Below, in pieces: positions 1 through 15,000 of a stretch of DNA of 64,000 bases. The notes below the pieces were generated by a model. That model was not told the DNA's origin, did not search any database, and saw only the letters and a list, made by a program, of their open reading frames with translations. Origin of the DNA: Dimorphilus gyrociliatus (Eukaryota > Annelida > Polychaeta > Dinophilidae); the NCBI GenBank assembly GCA_904063045.1, contig CAJFCJ010000028.1, positions 625,230-689,229 on the forward strand. The letters run 5' to 3'. Every line of letters begins with the position of its first letter. The first letter of the stretch is position 1. The position numbers and the translations under genes are program-made.

Positions 1-3000
1 AAATATTGTATTATTGTAAACAAATCCATATGTATAATTTCTTGATAATACTAAAAAAGGTCGAGAATTACTGTTACATAAGAATATATAGATTTATATA
101 TATAGTATTCTATAGTCAAAATAGATTTTATGACATTAAATATTTTTTGTCCATCTTTTTTTTCTCTTTTGTTTTTTTTTTTTTAAAAAAAAATGCTCTA
201 ATTTCAATAAAGCAAAAAAGAAAAGAGCGAAAAGAATAAGAAAGACAAGATATATAGAAATAATACTAAGATGCTCTCTTCTATTCTTCTTATTCTTCTT
301 TTTCCTTATATTCAAGCCATAAATTAAGTAGAATGCCCGTTGAAAAAAATTCTTTTAGGAATTGATCATCAATTCTTTCGTATTTTAGCGATTCCCTTCT
401 ACCAATACTATTTCATAATCTTACAGTTTTTTCTTCTTGTATCTAGATATACCAAGTTTAAAATATATCTATAAGAGAGGGTCAATTTTCTAATAAATAA
501 TAAGCTAATTTACCTTTACTTTTTGTATTTATCGATAAAAAAGAAAAGATAACAAGGGAATATGAATTTGACTTAGTGCTTTTTTTTTATATTATATTAT
601 TAAGAGTAGAGGAAGAAGAATAGATAGATTGAATGAATAGGGGGGGAGGGGACAAAAAAACAAAAAAGAAGAAAAGAAGGATGATCAATAATAAAAAATT
701 TTGATTATAGATTTCTCAGCAAAAATGTATAAAGATCGATTACTTTTCATATCACAGATGGAGTTAACTACTTTAAATTATTGATGTGCAAATGTTTTTT
801 AATCTTATTTCTTTTTTCTTTTCGCTCAACCGTAAAAAAATGGCAGCAAAAAAAATCTGCAATGTTTATTTTATATATCAAAACTTATATACACCATTCA
901 AACATATGTGTTAGAAATAAAACAATAAAGAGAACGATGGCTAGATTTCGCGATTAAAGATAATAATGATTTTTTTTAATCATCTAAACAAATAAAGAGT
1001 TTTTCAACAGAGAAAAAAAAGAATCAATAGAAAAATGTTGTTTTTTTTCTTTTTTTTTCCACGAGTAGTTAAACTCTATGTTGTATTTTAAGGAATAAGA
1101 AGACTGGTTACAGAGATAGAAACAGAGACAGATATTTATGCAACTTCACATATTTTACAACGTCTAAATGGCCTTTTTTGGCCCCATTTACATATATTAT
1201 TCAAGTGTATCAAAGGCATAAAGTGTTACATCCTTGTTTATCTACGTTAATAGAAATCTATAGAATACTTTTTAAGTTCTATTCGGGTTACGTTGATGTG
1301 AAAGTTGGCTTAGGGAAACGATCAATGGTCTCGTTTTTTTTTCACTGTTTACTTATCGTGTTTAAAATAGGTTGGAAAAAATTTTACATTTATGAAAAGT
1401 TTTATTCTTCTTAATCAATTAGGCCTAAATTGTAATGTACAATATATTCATCAATCACGCGCAATAAAACTAGCATAGAGAGAGAGAGAGGGAGAGAGGA
1501 AGGGAGATGAGAACAATCAAATCTTTTCTCATTATTTTTTTTATTATATAGAAATCAATTAAATAAGTTTAGAAATTGAACAATTACATATTTTATTATC
1601 CTCTAAAGCTGATTCGGCCTATAAATTAATTAAATAGTATATTTCTACTATTTAATACTTTCCGGGTTAGTTAAAAGAGAAAATAAAAACGAAAGATAGG
1701 AGAATTGATCACAAGATAGGCTGAGACCTTAAGAGAGAAAGATAGAAGAAGATAAATTACAGGAGCGAAAAGTTTGTTTATAAATGTTAATAAAAGAAAT
1801 ATAGTATTAAGTTTAAACAGTGTTCATTAATTGTATAAATTAATTAAAACTGCGAATTTCACTGTTATTTATTAGGTAATCTAATTCATTGTCTTTCATT
1901 TAATCATTTACTATACGGTATTTTCTGTATAAAATGTTTATGATGGATATATAGATATATACAAACACTAAGTATGGATATATAGTGTATTTAATCGTCA
2001 TCTTATCCCCTCTTATTTAATAAACCGTCAAGGAAACGAAAATATTGTACAGTATTTTACGTAACTGAATAGATAATCTATAAATTTAAGCCTACAAATA
2101 AACGAAAATTAATCAATTAATCCTTTAAAACTTGACAAATACCCGAATGATCTTATTATCTGTTCTCATTTTCGCATCAATGGTTTATGGTGTTCAGATA
2201 CATATATATATATATATATTTTTTGTAATACTTAATGCATATCTGTATAGAGAAGACTGAAGAAGCAGGCTCTTATTTTCTAATTTCTAAAATTATACAG
2301 CAACGGAAAAAACAACAATTATGACCCTAAAATATGAATATTATCATATTAAAAAAATCTATAAGTAATCTTATGAATATATTCGCACATATTCATCTTA
2401 TCGATCAAACTATTTTCTTCTATTTTTTGTCAGTCAATGCTACCGAGCTGTCCGTATCGATCGCGCCCGCCAAACTCTACAAACTAGGCCTATTTCGTTT
2501 GTCTACGCGTTGCGGGCGTTAATGCGGCCGCACAATTTTCTCTCTCTCTCTCTCTTTCTCTCTCTCAGTCTGTCCATGTAGCTGTCTGCCCCTTCCCCCC
2601 CCCCCCCCCTTATTTTTTTCTTTCTCCAACTAGTCCATTCTATTCCATTCATTTTGTCTGTCATAGTTAGGGCCAAATAGTGTGTATATGAGTGACTGCG
2701 GTAGGTTAATGAAAGTACAGGCTTATATATAATAATATACAGTATAAACTGCATTATAAGCGGTAAAATATCGGATCATTTTTGCAATAATTGTGTTTTT
2801 AGCCCATAAATTTCTAATTTTTTCTCATGATAGTAAAAGAACAAGAAAGATAATTAAGGAATTTTTGTTTCATTTACTATTTTGTTTCGAGTATGTAAAG
2901 CTACAACAAGAATATACATATATATTCATGTTTTTGTCATATACTGTATTATTCTAATTATTGTTATTTATTATATACCTGTATATAGAGATTTTTTTTG

Positions 3001-6000
3001 CTATCTGTTCAATGTTTTATATGAATTTTATCTCATATTGTTACGTTTTTAATAAATATTTAATGAATAGGAGAGGTAAAAGATATCAAACAAAAAGCAA
3101 AAATGTATAAATATATAGATATAGTTAAACTATATATTGTACACATATAAAGTTATAAGGTATACCATATTTATTTATTAATGTATCTAAATAAACATGC
3201 ACAAATAGAATTGAATTAGGAAATTGAAAGATAAGGATTCGAGGAAAAAGAAATAGAACACAAAATATATGTATAAAAAAAATATAAAAATTTTCTACCA
3301 CTCCATGTCGTCTCCCTCCCTCTTTCCAATCGATATACGCTTGGAGTTTGTAGGCCTAGTAGTGTTATAGAAGAAAAAGTAGCTCTCGCTGTTTGTTTGG
3401 TTTGTCAAGCGAAAAAAAACCACTGTGGCGCGGAGTAAGAAAATTTTCTTCGTTGAAAAGGTCAGCTTGTTATTTGCTGAACCTTTTCACTTTTTTTCGG
3501 AAGAGAAACATTAAAATCGTTTGGAAAATAATATTATACGGACAGTATATTCGTATACTGCATATATTCTGTATATATCTTTGTACCCCATATAATTCAT
3601 TGATGTCTTGTCATAGGTCTTTAGAATTAGCGCATATTGTCAAGTAGACGCCATTAGCAAAAAAATTTCGTGACCTATACTATTTCAGGAATCATATTGA
3701 GCATGCGCAACTCAAGATGAACTATTAATACTTGATAATGTTACCATTAATTGGACATACGACACTGATTACAAAATTTAGTTTCCATATGCAGTTGATG
3801 TTTACTAATTTTATCGCTTGTGAAAATAATTTTATAGTAAGTGTGGAATTGGTACTTTCCGAGATGGACTTGTCTTATTTAGAAGCCCCTTAGTCAATGA
3901 CAGTCTAAATAATATACATTAGCAGAATCAATAACAGTTTTTAAGAGGAATATATCTTTAATGATGAACCGAGAAGATTGCTTTATATATCCTTAATAGG
4001 CAGTTAGATAGGAAGAAGATAAAAAAAATAAATTACATATCAACTACATGTATACTGAATAAACAATAGTTTTATTTCTATATTTATAGAAAAAAGAGCG
4101 TGTGTGCAATATTTTCCTAGCCTTCCTATATATTTCTTTTTTAGTGCAAGAAGGGAGTAACAACAATAAAGAAAAGTAGACTACTCATCGTACACATTCG
4201 TACACATACGCACGCACGTTTATATATATATGCATACGCTTACATGCTTTCATACTTTGCACACTTCTATACTCTTTCTGCAATCATACATGCAGAAATG
4301 AGATAGATATTTTTCTGTATAATTAACTAAAATTACTAAATTTTATTTAGCCACCATTGCTTTTCGGTCAATAGAGACGTCTTGCTGTTCTGAGGCTTGA
4401 CGTCCATATCGTTATTGATCAAGTCATATATTAAAAGCATTCAATATACTACATCAATTGTTATTGATTAATTGTAAACAATAGAGAATGAAATCTATAT
4501 TGTTTTGTAAATAATTATAATAAAGTCTAAGAGAAGAGGAAAAGAACTACTAATACTTTAGTAGCAGCTTAATACGCTCTATTTAGTGTATCATACATAC
4601 TGAATCCGAGACAAGCTTACGTACATATTGAGAGAATTTTCCCCTAGGTATACTTAATTTTTAATGAGGTTCGAATCGAAGATAAACGAACCTCCTGTAT
4701 GAGAAAATAAATAAACGACACCGATAAACTCTGACCTTGTCCATTCGATGAATAGCTTTGCTGTATGGTATATTAAATAAAACGGATGAAAGGCTTGGTA
4801 AATGTATAGGGGGGAATATTTGGGTATTATCCGTCTGTAAAATATCGATAAGGCGAAAATACCCTGTCAATTTTCTACTGATTTTTGCTTAGACGCTTTT
4901 TGACGTCCAATTCAATAGTAACTCTCTCTGTTTTTTCTCTCTCTCCTCCATCCCCGTCTAGTCCTAGCATTGTTCTAATAACAGTACATCAACGTCCAAA
5001 TCAGTGCGACGCCCACAAGAAGGCCTCTGGGAAGAAGATTGAGCGCATTTACAAAAATAATTATGGCATTGGTCTTATTAAATAAAAAACAGTTTGCCTT
5101 TATTACGTAAAAAAAAATTGTAATGACTATAGGCCTAGCGAGGCGGTAACTTGTTTGCCTTCTAATGATTTGTTTACATTTGCTACTGTAACGTCTCACC
5201 CCGACTATTCTCTATAAATACACTAAACTCGCTATTAGTTAAAAAAAGGTTACGAATAGTTTCTCCTGTTGGAATTTTCTCTATAATGACTAGCGGTATT
5301 ATAATAGATAGAAGGAGATTGTCCGATTTTATTAATAATAAATGAATTAAGGTAAAGAAAGGAAGAAGAAAAACGGGAGATTGAGACATCGCTAGAGGGT
5401 GATCCTTCTTTCTACGGAGACAATTTAATACGTATGAAACAATGAGAATTTTTCCCAATCTCTTATTTATGCTCCATGATTTACGTTACCAATGTGGACT
5501 CTATATACTTTATCTTTCCATCTGATTACACGACGGACTATGTTACATGACAAACTATCTTTTTAATTCAAGCTGCTATTGTAAAGAAGTAGAAGGAGAA
5601 GATTAAACAGAAAAGTATTTGAAAGAGAAAACACGAAAAGATCTATAGGTTAACTTACAACGTGATAAAATTCTTGAATTAAGGGTTAACTTGCTGAAAG
5701 AATCTATTTGAAAAGCCAACAAAAGCCTATCTTCAATTTATTCCTATCCGTTAAGGAATATTTTTTTTGTTTAGGGGGCACCCTCCCGTCAAAGCATGCG
5801 GATATTGGACGCCTCTTTATTTAAGGATGTTGAAAAACGCCGAGGCGTCTATCTTGATTTCCTTTTCTATTCTTTAGAGTTCGGCCAAAAAATTTATTCA
5901 AAATTGAAGTCTATTTTAGTTATACAATTTCCTTAGCGATATAGACTGGAACGAGTCGTATTGTTAACGCTAATGATGTATGACCCATCGGCTTTTTAAG

Positions 6001-6600
6001 TAAGAATTTTTACAACTCCACAGAGGTCAGACTACTTTACTCAGGTTGTGCCGAGAGCTAATCTTTCTTGACTTTAAATCTAACACCATCAATTTTAATA
6101 GAAAAACACGTCCTCATTTAATTTTCGCCTTTTCGATTAAATGTAAATTGGATACCTGATTAAATACCATAAAAAAAGAATGTATTAAGACTAAATACGA
6201 AAAGAGATTAAAGACATTCCTTTTTTGATTTCTCATCTTGAAAGATACTGTATGTGCAGATATATATATATATATAAATTTATACATAGATGTATATATT
6301 AATAAATGTCTCAAGGTGTTCGCATATGATATAGACTTGTATATAACATCGGGGCTTGCTCAAATTCATTTATAAATATGTAGTGTTTATGAAATTAGCT
6401 TTATAGATTAAAAAGGGAAAGTTAATAGGCTGTACATTATTTATTAAAACCTATCCTCTTCTCATATTATCCTTTATAGGACAACACTTTCCAGTAAAAG
6501 TCGATTTTGGTCATTTTTTTTTTGTTACCTTTTCTTCAATATTTTCCTTGTTCCTTTTTATCTTGTTTTAGAATTAAATATTTTTGTAACGTAACGAAAT
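1..6600. other. AT-rich non-coding region, no supported gene
   Basis: No open reading frame here has codon structure, splice context or a recognisable family. The longest frames are under 100 codons and low in complexity. The stretch holds many poly-A and poly-T tracts, TA runs (for example about 2205-2220 and 6260-6276), a CT run at about 2537-2566 and a 15-base C run at 2595-2609. The octamer TAGGCCTA occurs exactly at 1420, 2485, 3351 and 5130. I see no RNA gene, transposase or long repeat. It may be intergenic DNA or distal regulatory DNA or introns of a gene that starts outside the window. Confidence 0.6.
2595..2609. repeat. 15-base C homopolymer beside a CT microsatellite
   Basis: A run of 15 consecutive C sits shortly after a CT-rich microsatellite (about 2537-2566). 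It is a simple repeat, probably variable in length between individuals and prone to sequencing error. Confidence 0.85.
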
Positions 6601-8071
6601 AATTCCCCAGTGCCATCTGCAGCTAATAACATCCCCAAGGCCGTAATATATCAGACACCCGCTGAACGTAATAAAAAGAGTAATTTGGGTCACGTGATTT
6701 TCAGTTTTTTTATGCAAGAAAACATGAACTTCACTTACAGACATTGAATTTATAATTTTCTCGCTCACGAGATTTTGGTAAATAAATTTATACCGAAAAT
6801 ATTACATTTTTAATCGCGCCATCTGTTGGTCATAATTTGTTTATATAACATTTTTTTGATCCGTAAAATAGGTAAAATTCTTAGAGGATAGTATATAAAG
6901 GTCACGTGACTATCTTATGTATTTTTGCAGTTGGCCGAAGGAACACACCTGCTCGTACTTTTTTTTTTCTATATATTTTTGCTGCACATTAATAAAAAAC
7001 CGCCTTTAGCGGTAACGAATATTGCAAACACGTTTTGCAGCTCCTTCAGGGAATTCTCCGAATATTTATCGATTATTCCTACTGTGTGCAAAGGAGAGAG
7101 TATACGACGTGACTCCATCCAACAAAAGTAGTAGTAATTAGCATATATTAAGGATACGGGAAGCTTGGAGATCGATGCTTGATCAAAAAATGAAACTTAA
7201 ATTAATTGAGTGGAAGAAAAAGTCTAGCAATTAGTATAAACTTTTTTTTTGTTTAATTATGCAACATATTTAGGAAGATAGAGGAGAATTAATTAAAAAT
7301 GCATATGTATTGCAAAGAGTAGTGAAAAGATTGAGGTAGAAATCACTGCGCGTGACAAACTGAATTTATCCCGCAAAATAATAATTTTTTCGCTCAATCC
7401 AGTCCATAAATTATACAGTAGATCATTTTAAAATCACTGCCACCAATATAATTTTTCCACCCTCTCGTACCCTTTGTTGCTCTTTGTACCTCTTCTGTAT
7501 TTCTTCTCTATCCTTCTTGTCTTCCCTCTTTCTTACTGTCCTCCGCCCCCCTGCCCTCCTCCCTCTTATGTCGTCTCTTTATTTTTCTCTCTTTCTTCTT
7601 TCTTGTGCCTTAGAGCGCTAAATAAGCTTTACGCAAAAAGCTGCAAAATTTTGCTGTTAGGTACTAGTATCGCGTGATACGGGTCGTAGCTCACTCTTGC
7701 AAAAATGTACTATGTTTTTTTTTTTGCAGTTTTATAAGCCTACTTTCAGAAAAAGGGTGTAAAATGCGTAATTTATGTGAATATAAAAGGCCTTGAAAAG
7801 CCGTTTGTTCCTAAAAACTGTTTACAACTTTAATGCAATTGATTGTGGTCAAGCCTTTTATACGCTTATTTACTTATCGATCAGGTTCTCTAGTACAGCA
7901 ATCTTTCACTTTCCAAATTTCCCCTCTCTCCCTTCCTTTCCACTTCCCACTCTACTCCAATTGAGTTTTAGCATATATATATAATAAAAAGTCGTGAAAA
8001 AGAAACACAAGATTACAAAAAGTATTGAAAGGAGGGGGAAAAAGGTGTAAAGAAGGTGATGGAAAAGCAAG

Positions 8072-8151
8072 TTCTTTTTTATAGTTAAGGTTGATGGAAT
8101 AGCGTTTCTTTTTTATAGCTAAGGTTGATGGAATAGCGTTTCTTTTTTATA
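8072..8151. repeat. 34-bp tandem repeat, about 2.3 copies
   Basis: A unit that begins with TTCTTTTTTATAG and continues through AAGGTTGATGGAATAGCG recurs with a period of 34 bases (equivalent C residues at 8074, 8108 and 8142). The two full copies differ at one visible base (GTTAAGG against GCTAAGG) and a partial third copy follows. It is a short local tandem duplication with no evidence of coding. Confidence 0.85.
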
Positions 8152-8503
8152 AAGCGATATACAGCACGAAAACGTGCGAATAGTTGCTCCAGTTTGAGAT
8201 ATTCGTTAATAAGAGAGACAGAGGGGGAAGGAATGGGGCAAGGGGCAAAGGAGTGGTAAAGAGAGAACGAGAGGGGCTACGGGGTAAGGGAAAGAGAAAA
8301 TTGGTTCGGAAAAATAGAATATAAAGTTAATAGAAGTGGAAAATATTTTTCCGGGTTATAAGAAAGATTTCGGTCCAGCAACGATAAATATTTATATAGA
8401 AAAGAGGTTTTGATGCTCAAACAGGCTTTTAATTCGAGTGTGGCGGGTTTGTTTAACAACTATATAAAAACACGTAGACGTACGGGCATAGTCATATACA
8501 CAC

Positions 8504-8560
8504 GCACACACACACACACACACACATATACAGTATATATATATATATATATATATATAT
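8504..8560. repeat. Compound CA/TA microsatellite
   Basis: A CA run (about 8504-8526) passes into a TA run (about 8534-8560). The whole tract is bracketed by the same 9-mer, ACGTACGGG, at 8478-8486 and 8561-8569. It is a simple repeat with probable length polymorphism. Confidence 0.9.
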
Positions 8561-9041
8561 ACGTACGGGTATATAGCATATTATATCATCTGCAGTTTAA
8601 TGATGTATTAAATATACTCTGTAATTACATTTTTGTATTCGTTTACAGCTTCGATACTCCATAGAAGAGTGAAACTTGTATATTTGCGGTAAGTTGATTC
8701 ATCTTTATATTTTTTTGCAGTTTTATTCTTTCGATAATAACCCTCACCCTTTTCTCAATCACGTCTGATAAAAGAAACAGACAGAAGCACACATGTGCTA
8801 TTAATTATTATAAAACAGTTGTGTAGTTTTGCCTCACTCTCTTTTCACCTGCCTAGCTCTATCTAGTTGCAGCAGTTCGCAGTTTTTCACCTGCGACGGC
8901 GATATCTATATAATAAAGGCAAAAATATCTAATGGAGAATGATAGAAAGTCTAAGTAGGCTATATATCTGCTAAAGCTTTTTAATAGATACAATTTTATA
9001 AAGTCTCTTCACTGTTACGAGATGTTTAACAAAGCAAGAAT

Positions 9042-9043
<2 letters not shown>

Positions 9044-9083
<40 letters not shown>
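9044..9083. repeat. CT microsatellite, about 40 bases
   Basis: An uninterrupted run of alternating C and T lies in AT-rich non-coding DNA. A shorter AG run of the same type is at about 14870-14890. Confidence 0.9.
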
Positions 9084-9089
<6 letters not shown>

Positions 9090-12000
9090 CACTCTTCTTC
9101 CATCCGCCGAAATGCTGTTTGAAAATTTTTTAATAAGTAATTAGCAGTCTATAAATTCATTATTTTCATTGGAATCTAGTAAAATCTTAACGGTTCGTTA
9201 AAGAATTCCATAAAATTTGCATTAAAATACATGTACAGGATTTTACTTATAGGGAGAATAATCAATTAAATCTTAACGTTGCTAATAATTTATGGAATGT
9301 CAAATTTTAACCCTACCAATCGACAACTATTATAAACTATTATTATGGTAAAAAAAAATTGATAATCCGTTTTATTAATACCTATATTGCGCTTAATAAG
9401 ACAAATAAATTGGTGGTGAAAAAAAATTGGGTCATGCGTTACAAATTACAAATTTTGAGTCAGTAAAGCAAAATTTTACAGATAATGCCAAGAAAAAAAT
9501 TCGTAATATCTGTAAAATTACATTCCTTTTCTTTTTCTTTTAATTATAAATGACTTTTTAACTGTTTACTTTTTATTTTTATAAGAGTCAAATTATTTTT
9601 ATACTGTGGTATATACATTCTTTTTTTTTATACAATTGTTAATTATTGAAAGGCTAAATAATGCAATTCTCTATTTCTCTGCAGTTTCTATCTTTGAAAA
9701 GAGGTTAATAGAATAGTTTTTTCTTTGCTCTTTCTTTCTCTCTTTCTCTCTCTCTCTTTAGTCTCTTACTGGTCTTTATTAATATAACAAAATAAAACTG
9801 GAACTAATAATTAAATTTTTGATCTTCACTGAATCAGAAAAGCTATGCCAAAGCCGTTTCTTTTAATCTATTGAATACAGATATTTCTATTTTATGTTTT
9901 GATAAAGAAGTGAAGGCATTGACTGAAGTTTAATAAGATTATTACTGCAGATATTATCATATTTCTCATCTTTTAAATTAGACTAAAAACGAGATGATAA
10001 AACAAAAAATCTACTCTGATTTTTACGTTGCTTTATGAAAGTAAAATAAATAGAGCGAGAACGATAGAAAGATAGGAGTAACGTGTGATTTTTTTTAGGG
10101 AAAACTAAAAAGTGAACAGGGTGAGATAGAGATAGTGAGAGAGGAGAGGGAAAGAAGAGGCGGAGGAGGAGGGGGAGTATAAAGGGAAGTTCGATAAAAG
10201 TATAAATACTGCATTATGTGTACACACTCCATATAGATACTTATAAATATATATCTATATATATATATATGTATATATATATATAGCATATACAATATAT
10301 GTATACAAATTATAGTAAGATCAACTCAACAATCCGCTTGCCAATTTATATTCTCCTATTGCAAACGAAAATTGATTGAAATTGAATTTCACAGTAATGT
10401 AGGTTTGTTTTAAAAAATTAATGACTAAAACAGAATTAACTTTTTTTCTGTCTGTTGATCTAGGGTTAGGAGTACAGCCATCTAGCTTTGAATAAGCTAT
10501 AGAAAGCTTGATAGGCTTTATAAATGGATGAATAAATGTCATTATAAAACTGCATAGATTAAGGTCAGCATCTATACCTAGAAATATTCTTTTACGTGAT
10601 TTCCATTATACAATAAAGCTTCTCCTCTTTCCTCATTCCTCCTTAAATCCTATTGCTTTTCTAACTTCCTGTTTGAGATATCTAGTCTGAAAAGAATTTC
10701 TTGAAAATCACTTTATTCTTTTCTTTTTAAGTTTGCATAGTCTTTTTTTTTACCAAATATTAGCCCAAAATCTTTGGGAACTGCTTTGTTTATATTAATA
10801 TATTTATTACATAAATAAAAAGGAGTTTCTTTCTGCATTGCCTGAAACAATAATCAAGCCTTTACAAACCTATCCTTTTATCTATTGTATACATTAATGT
10901 ACAATACGGAAACCGATCAATGCACGTTTTTCAAGTCTGCACTTCCCACTGCAAACACTGCATCGAATTACAAAAGGTTTTTAGGCCAATTTGCGGTGTT
11001 TGTTTGTAATGTTATCGGATAGAAAGGCAGTCGTTAGACTAAAATATATAGACGGCAGTCAATTAGTGATAATTTTTCATCAAAAAATCAACAATAACGC
11101 CATCTTTCGGTTGTTTACCCGCAGTTCAACTCCCGACAAACAACGGAAAAGACAAATAACTGGATCTTATGCTATTAATTTTTTTTTGGAACAACCTGCA
11201 TATTTAAGGAACATATCTATTACTTTTTTTTTCATTTCTACAAACAAACTGCCAAACTGGAGGAACGCAAGGTAAGAATTTTTTTTCCTATAATATTCCT
11301 TTGTAACAAAGATAAATTATCTATGTTAACTTTCACACGTCCTTTTGGTAACCTTTATAAAGCCAGATTCCCACTATTCATTTACTTTATATATAGATAT
11401 ACACTATTTGTAATATACGTATACACTTGTGTATATTATATATTTATATAGGATATATATTTACATAGAATATGTATATATATAGATGATTTTATGATAT
11501 TTTGTTCAGAAAAGAAATCCTTTAAAAGGAAAAAATAAAGACTAGCGTTAGTACCGTAATATAAAAGCGTTACTTTCTGATAGAGAAGTTGGAAATCGCT
11601 AAGGTTTCTTCTATGATGTTCCTTCTATATTATACAGCTTATCAAAACGTTCTGATAGATACTGTTCATTGTTACAGTTTGTTTGCTTTGTTGAATAATT
11701 GAAATATTTTCATCAATTATTTTGGGTTTAGCTTTGTACTCATGAAAAAGCAATTACTCAACGCTGTAATCGGATAACAAACGGAATAAAAATAAAGATG
11801 AACGTTTAGATATATGTGAATATCTATGATTTCTTTAAGGACTTTTTGAACGTATACTAATGTCGGTTTATTCTGATAATATAGTAGGCCTGCAGTTAAT
11901 GTCTTTCAAGGCTTCATCAGCTGTAATCACAAATTAATCTATTCCGTTTAATAAGCAATAGACGCCCAAAGGGTATAGAGGAATAATCTTGGAATAAAAG

Positions 12001-15000
12001 CAAAGGAAACTATATAACCTTTCCAGTTGGATGCTACCCTGGACAAATCGATTAATAAGGGGGAAAAGTAATTACTTTGTCGGTAGACGGCGACACATAG
12101 GGTGTGAAGAGAAGGGCAGATGTAACAAAATCCAGTTCTTTCCATTATAATCGCCAAACAATAGGGGTTTCGCAGACTATCTTAAAATCTTAAAGGCTCA
12201 ATCGCAATGCAAGAATAATTTATTATTTATAGTAGCGTTCAACTGTATAAACTACCAGTTTCCTGTCTAACTTCTAACAGATAACCCCTTGCCAAGATTG
12301 ATAATTTTCCTATAAATGAAGCCATTTAGTAAGCTTTTGGCTCCCCACCAATGATCTTTGATCGCTTAAGACTTTAAAAGTCCCATAGAGGGGATGGCAA
12401 GTAAAGGGAGTAACTAACCACTCGAAAGAACTTAATCTGTATCCTTCTCTGCCTTGATTCTCTATAACGAGCCTCTCTTAGGTTCTCGAGGCTACGTTAG
12501 ATATTACATTAAACTATAACAAGCAACTATATTTGTCTCTTCTAAGTATATTCAGTCGGCAACGATGCTTAATACTGTTCGTTTACTTTTTCTCTCTAAA
12601 AGATGGCGTTATCAGTTGTTAATAGAGTATACATTCATTTAAGATTATGAGGAAACGACTATCGAATCAATTTTCAAATTAAATTGTTCATGGACTGCAG
12701 TAAAGCCGTTTAATTATTAAGTTAAGGAATAAAAGTCACTTATTGTTGTCTACAAGTTAATAAAAATGAAGAGGAAATTCTTTCTGTTACTGTAAAGTAC
12801 GATAGTCCTCTTTCAGTATATTGCATGTCAATCTTGCCTTCTATTTGTTTCTTATATTGCCAAGTTGAGACTTAATACGAAGCCTTAAAGACTCAGGTTG
12901 ATTGATATCAAGTGGGTTGTAAGCAGGGTCACCTAAACACATTAATATTATTTTTTTTGGTCAAGACATAGAAGCAGGAAACGTCTTTTCGTTTCTACAT
13001 TTTTAATAACGGTATATTGGAACCAAGCGAAACACGTGTGTGTAAGTTGTCAGTTAATCAAGCTTTATCCGAATTGAAAAAGCAATTTCCAGTCGTTTCT
13101 AGTTGGGTGTACTTCTTTTCCTGCTGTATCAGCCCTAAGAAGCTTTTTAAATTCATCAGCTTTAAGGTTAATCGGTCAAAGAAACTAATCGAAATAATTC
13201 CAGAAGTAACGTACCACCTGCACCTACTTATCCGCTGAATCCAGTACCTAGTTAATATCCTTTACAATAGTCACAGTAGGTACGCGTTATTAAACTGAAA
13301 GTAGCATAATCAATTCTTTCAATAAGTTCCTTTATCTTTTTCAATGTTCAATACTTTGTTTTTTTCAATTTCGGCGGGAACAATTAAACCTTAAATCAAT
13401 AGATGGCGTAACAAATACAGAGGTCACTAATAACGTGTAGAGTACATCAAATTTTGCTTTGTGTTAAGGCCTATAGCCATAGTCGCTTTTGGCAAAGTGA
13501 CTCGTTTTTGTTGAGAGCATTGTAGCCCCTGAGCTTTTTGTGATTGTTTTTTTTTTCGAGGAAAAATACTAATTAATAAGAAGAGAAAATGGATAGGCAG
13601 ACTAACCAAGATTTATTAAATAATAATTACGTGGGACAATTTCAAGGATGTGATTTAACGCGAGCCCTCTCACCCAACTGCGTTTTACTCCCGCCTAATT
13701 TCCTCTCCTATAATCAATTTATGCCTGATACCGAGGTAGGACGTTAACTTACAATATTCATAATCTTTTTATCTTTTCAAATTAATATTATTTGTACGTT
13801 TTAACCGTTTATGGATAAATGGAACATTTTAAAGTGTTCTAGCGGGAACCTTCTCTATAGTTTTTTTATCGTATAAGTGCTAACACATGAGTGTGCTCGC
13901 CGGCAGGGTGCGCTATTTGTCTTAAAATATAAACACCTTTCGTCTGTATTATGAGAATGTAAGAATTTTACAAATTGCCGTTAACTTGTTACAAACTACA
14001 TCAATCAACGTGTAATTTGTACCATCCGTCCTATAGTATTTTTTGCAGACATTTATAGGATAGAAGGGTCGGAGGCATGAATACAGATTTCATTCGCTCC
14101 ACTCTCGTATATATTCTTTATATATATATTTCTTTCTTTAATTTAGCTAAAGAAAATATGTATGCAAATTCTTAACAGGAGGTTATCGAATGGTATTTAT
14201 TCTAAGTAAAGATGGTAGAGCGTCTGTCTTACATAAACAATCGGGGATAATAAAACTTCTATTCATTTCCAATATTTTTGTCCACCACATTTCAGTTTAG
14301 ATTGAAAAAGACTAAACGGCTCTATTATTATAATTTAGAATATCCATTCAAAACTTTTATGCATTGCAGATTTTCATAAATCAGCCATTTGGACAATACT
14401 GTGCCAGTCTCTTTAGTAAGTGGCGACACCTTCTGTTTTTAGCCACAACTAATTCTATGAATCTTTAATCCGTTAACCTATCCTTATCATAAAAGTGAGC
14501 TTTTACTGTTCATAACAAAGGAGCATTAATCTAATATCGTTGTTAGATGCTAAAAACATTAAAAATAATTAAAATTCCATGGAGCATTTATTAGAGCTTT
14601 TATAGATGGAAATTATATCTAAGTTTTGTTTTTTATCTAATTACGTTACTCAGATAAAACAAATATGATATTAAAACATAAATAAAATGATATAACCACA
14701 GAAATATACTCCAAGTATTGACTATATCATCCTATAATTATGTTTACCAGAGTTTACATTAGTTAATACAGTGGAAGTGGTTAATAAAATTAAAAAAAGA
14801 GTTAAGTTATAGTGCAAAGGAAAGAAAGTAATATCTAGTCAGTTAGAGAGGAAAGAGAGTGTGAGCGAAAGAGAGAGAGAGAGAGAGAGAATATGGGTGA
14901 GAGAGAGAAAGAGTGAAAAGCAGACCAAAGGTATATAGCTAGATACACAACTTAGATACAACTTGGTATCTCTTTCACTTGTTTCGACTGTTGATGATAA

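Noticed and set aside
4670-4680. B-box-like GGTTCGAATC suggesting a tRNA gene
   Set aside because: No A-box and no cloverleaf can be drawn in either orientation. No tRNA or rRNA was found anywhere in the window.
10991-11275. 94-codon ORF ending at a good GTAAGA donor
   Set aside because: No recognisable protein, no supported partner exon, and the composition is like non-coding DNA. A non-coding exon cannot be excluded.
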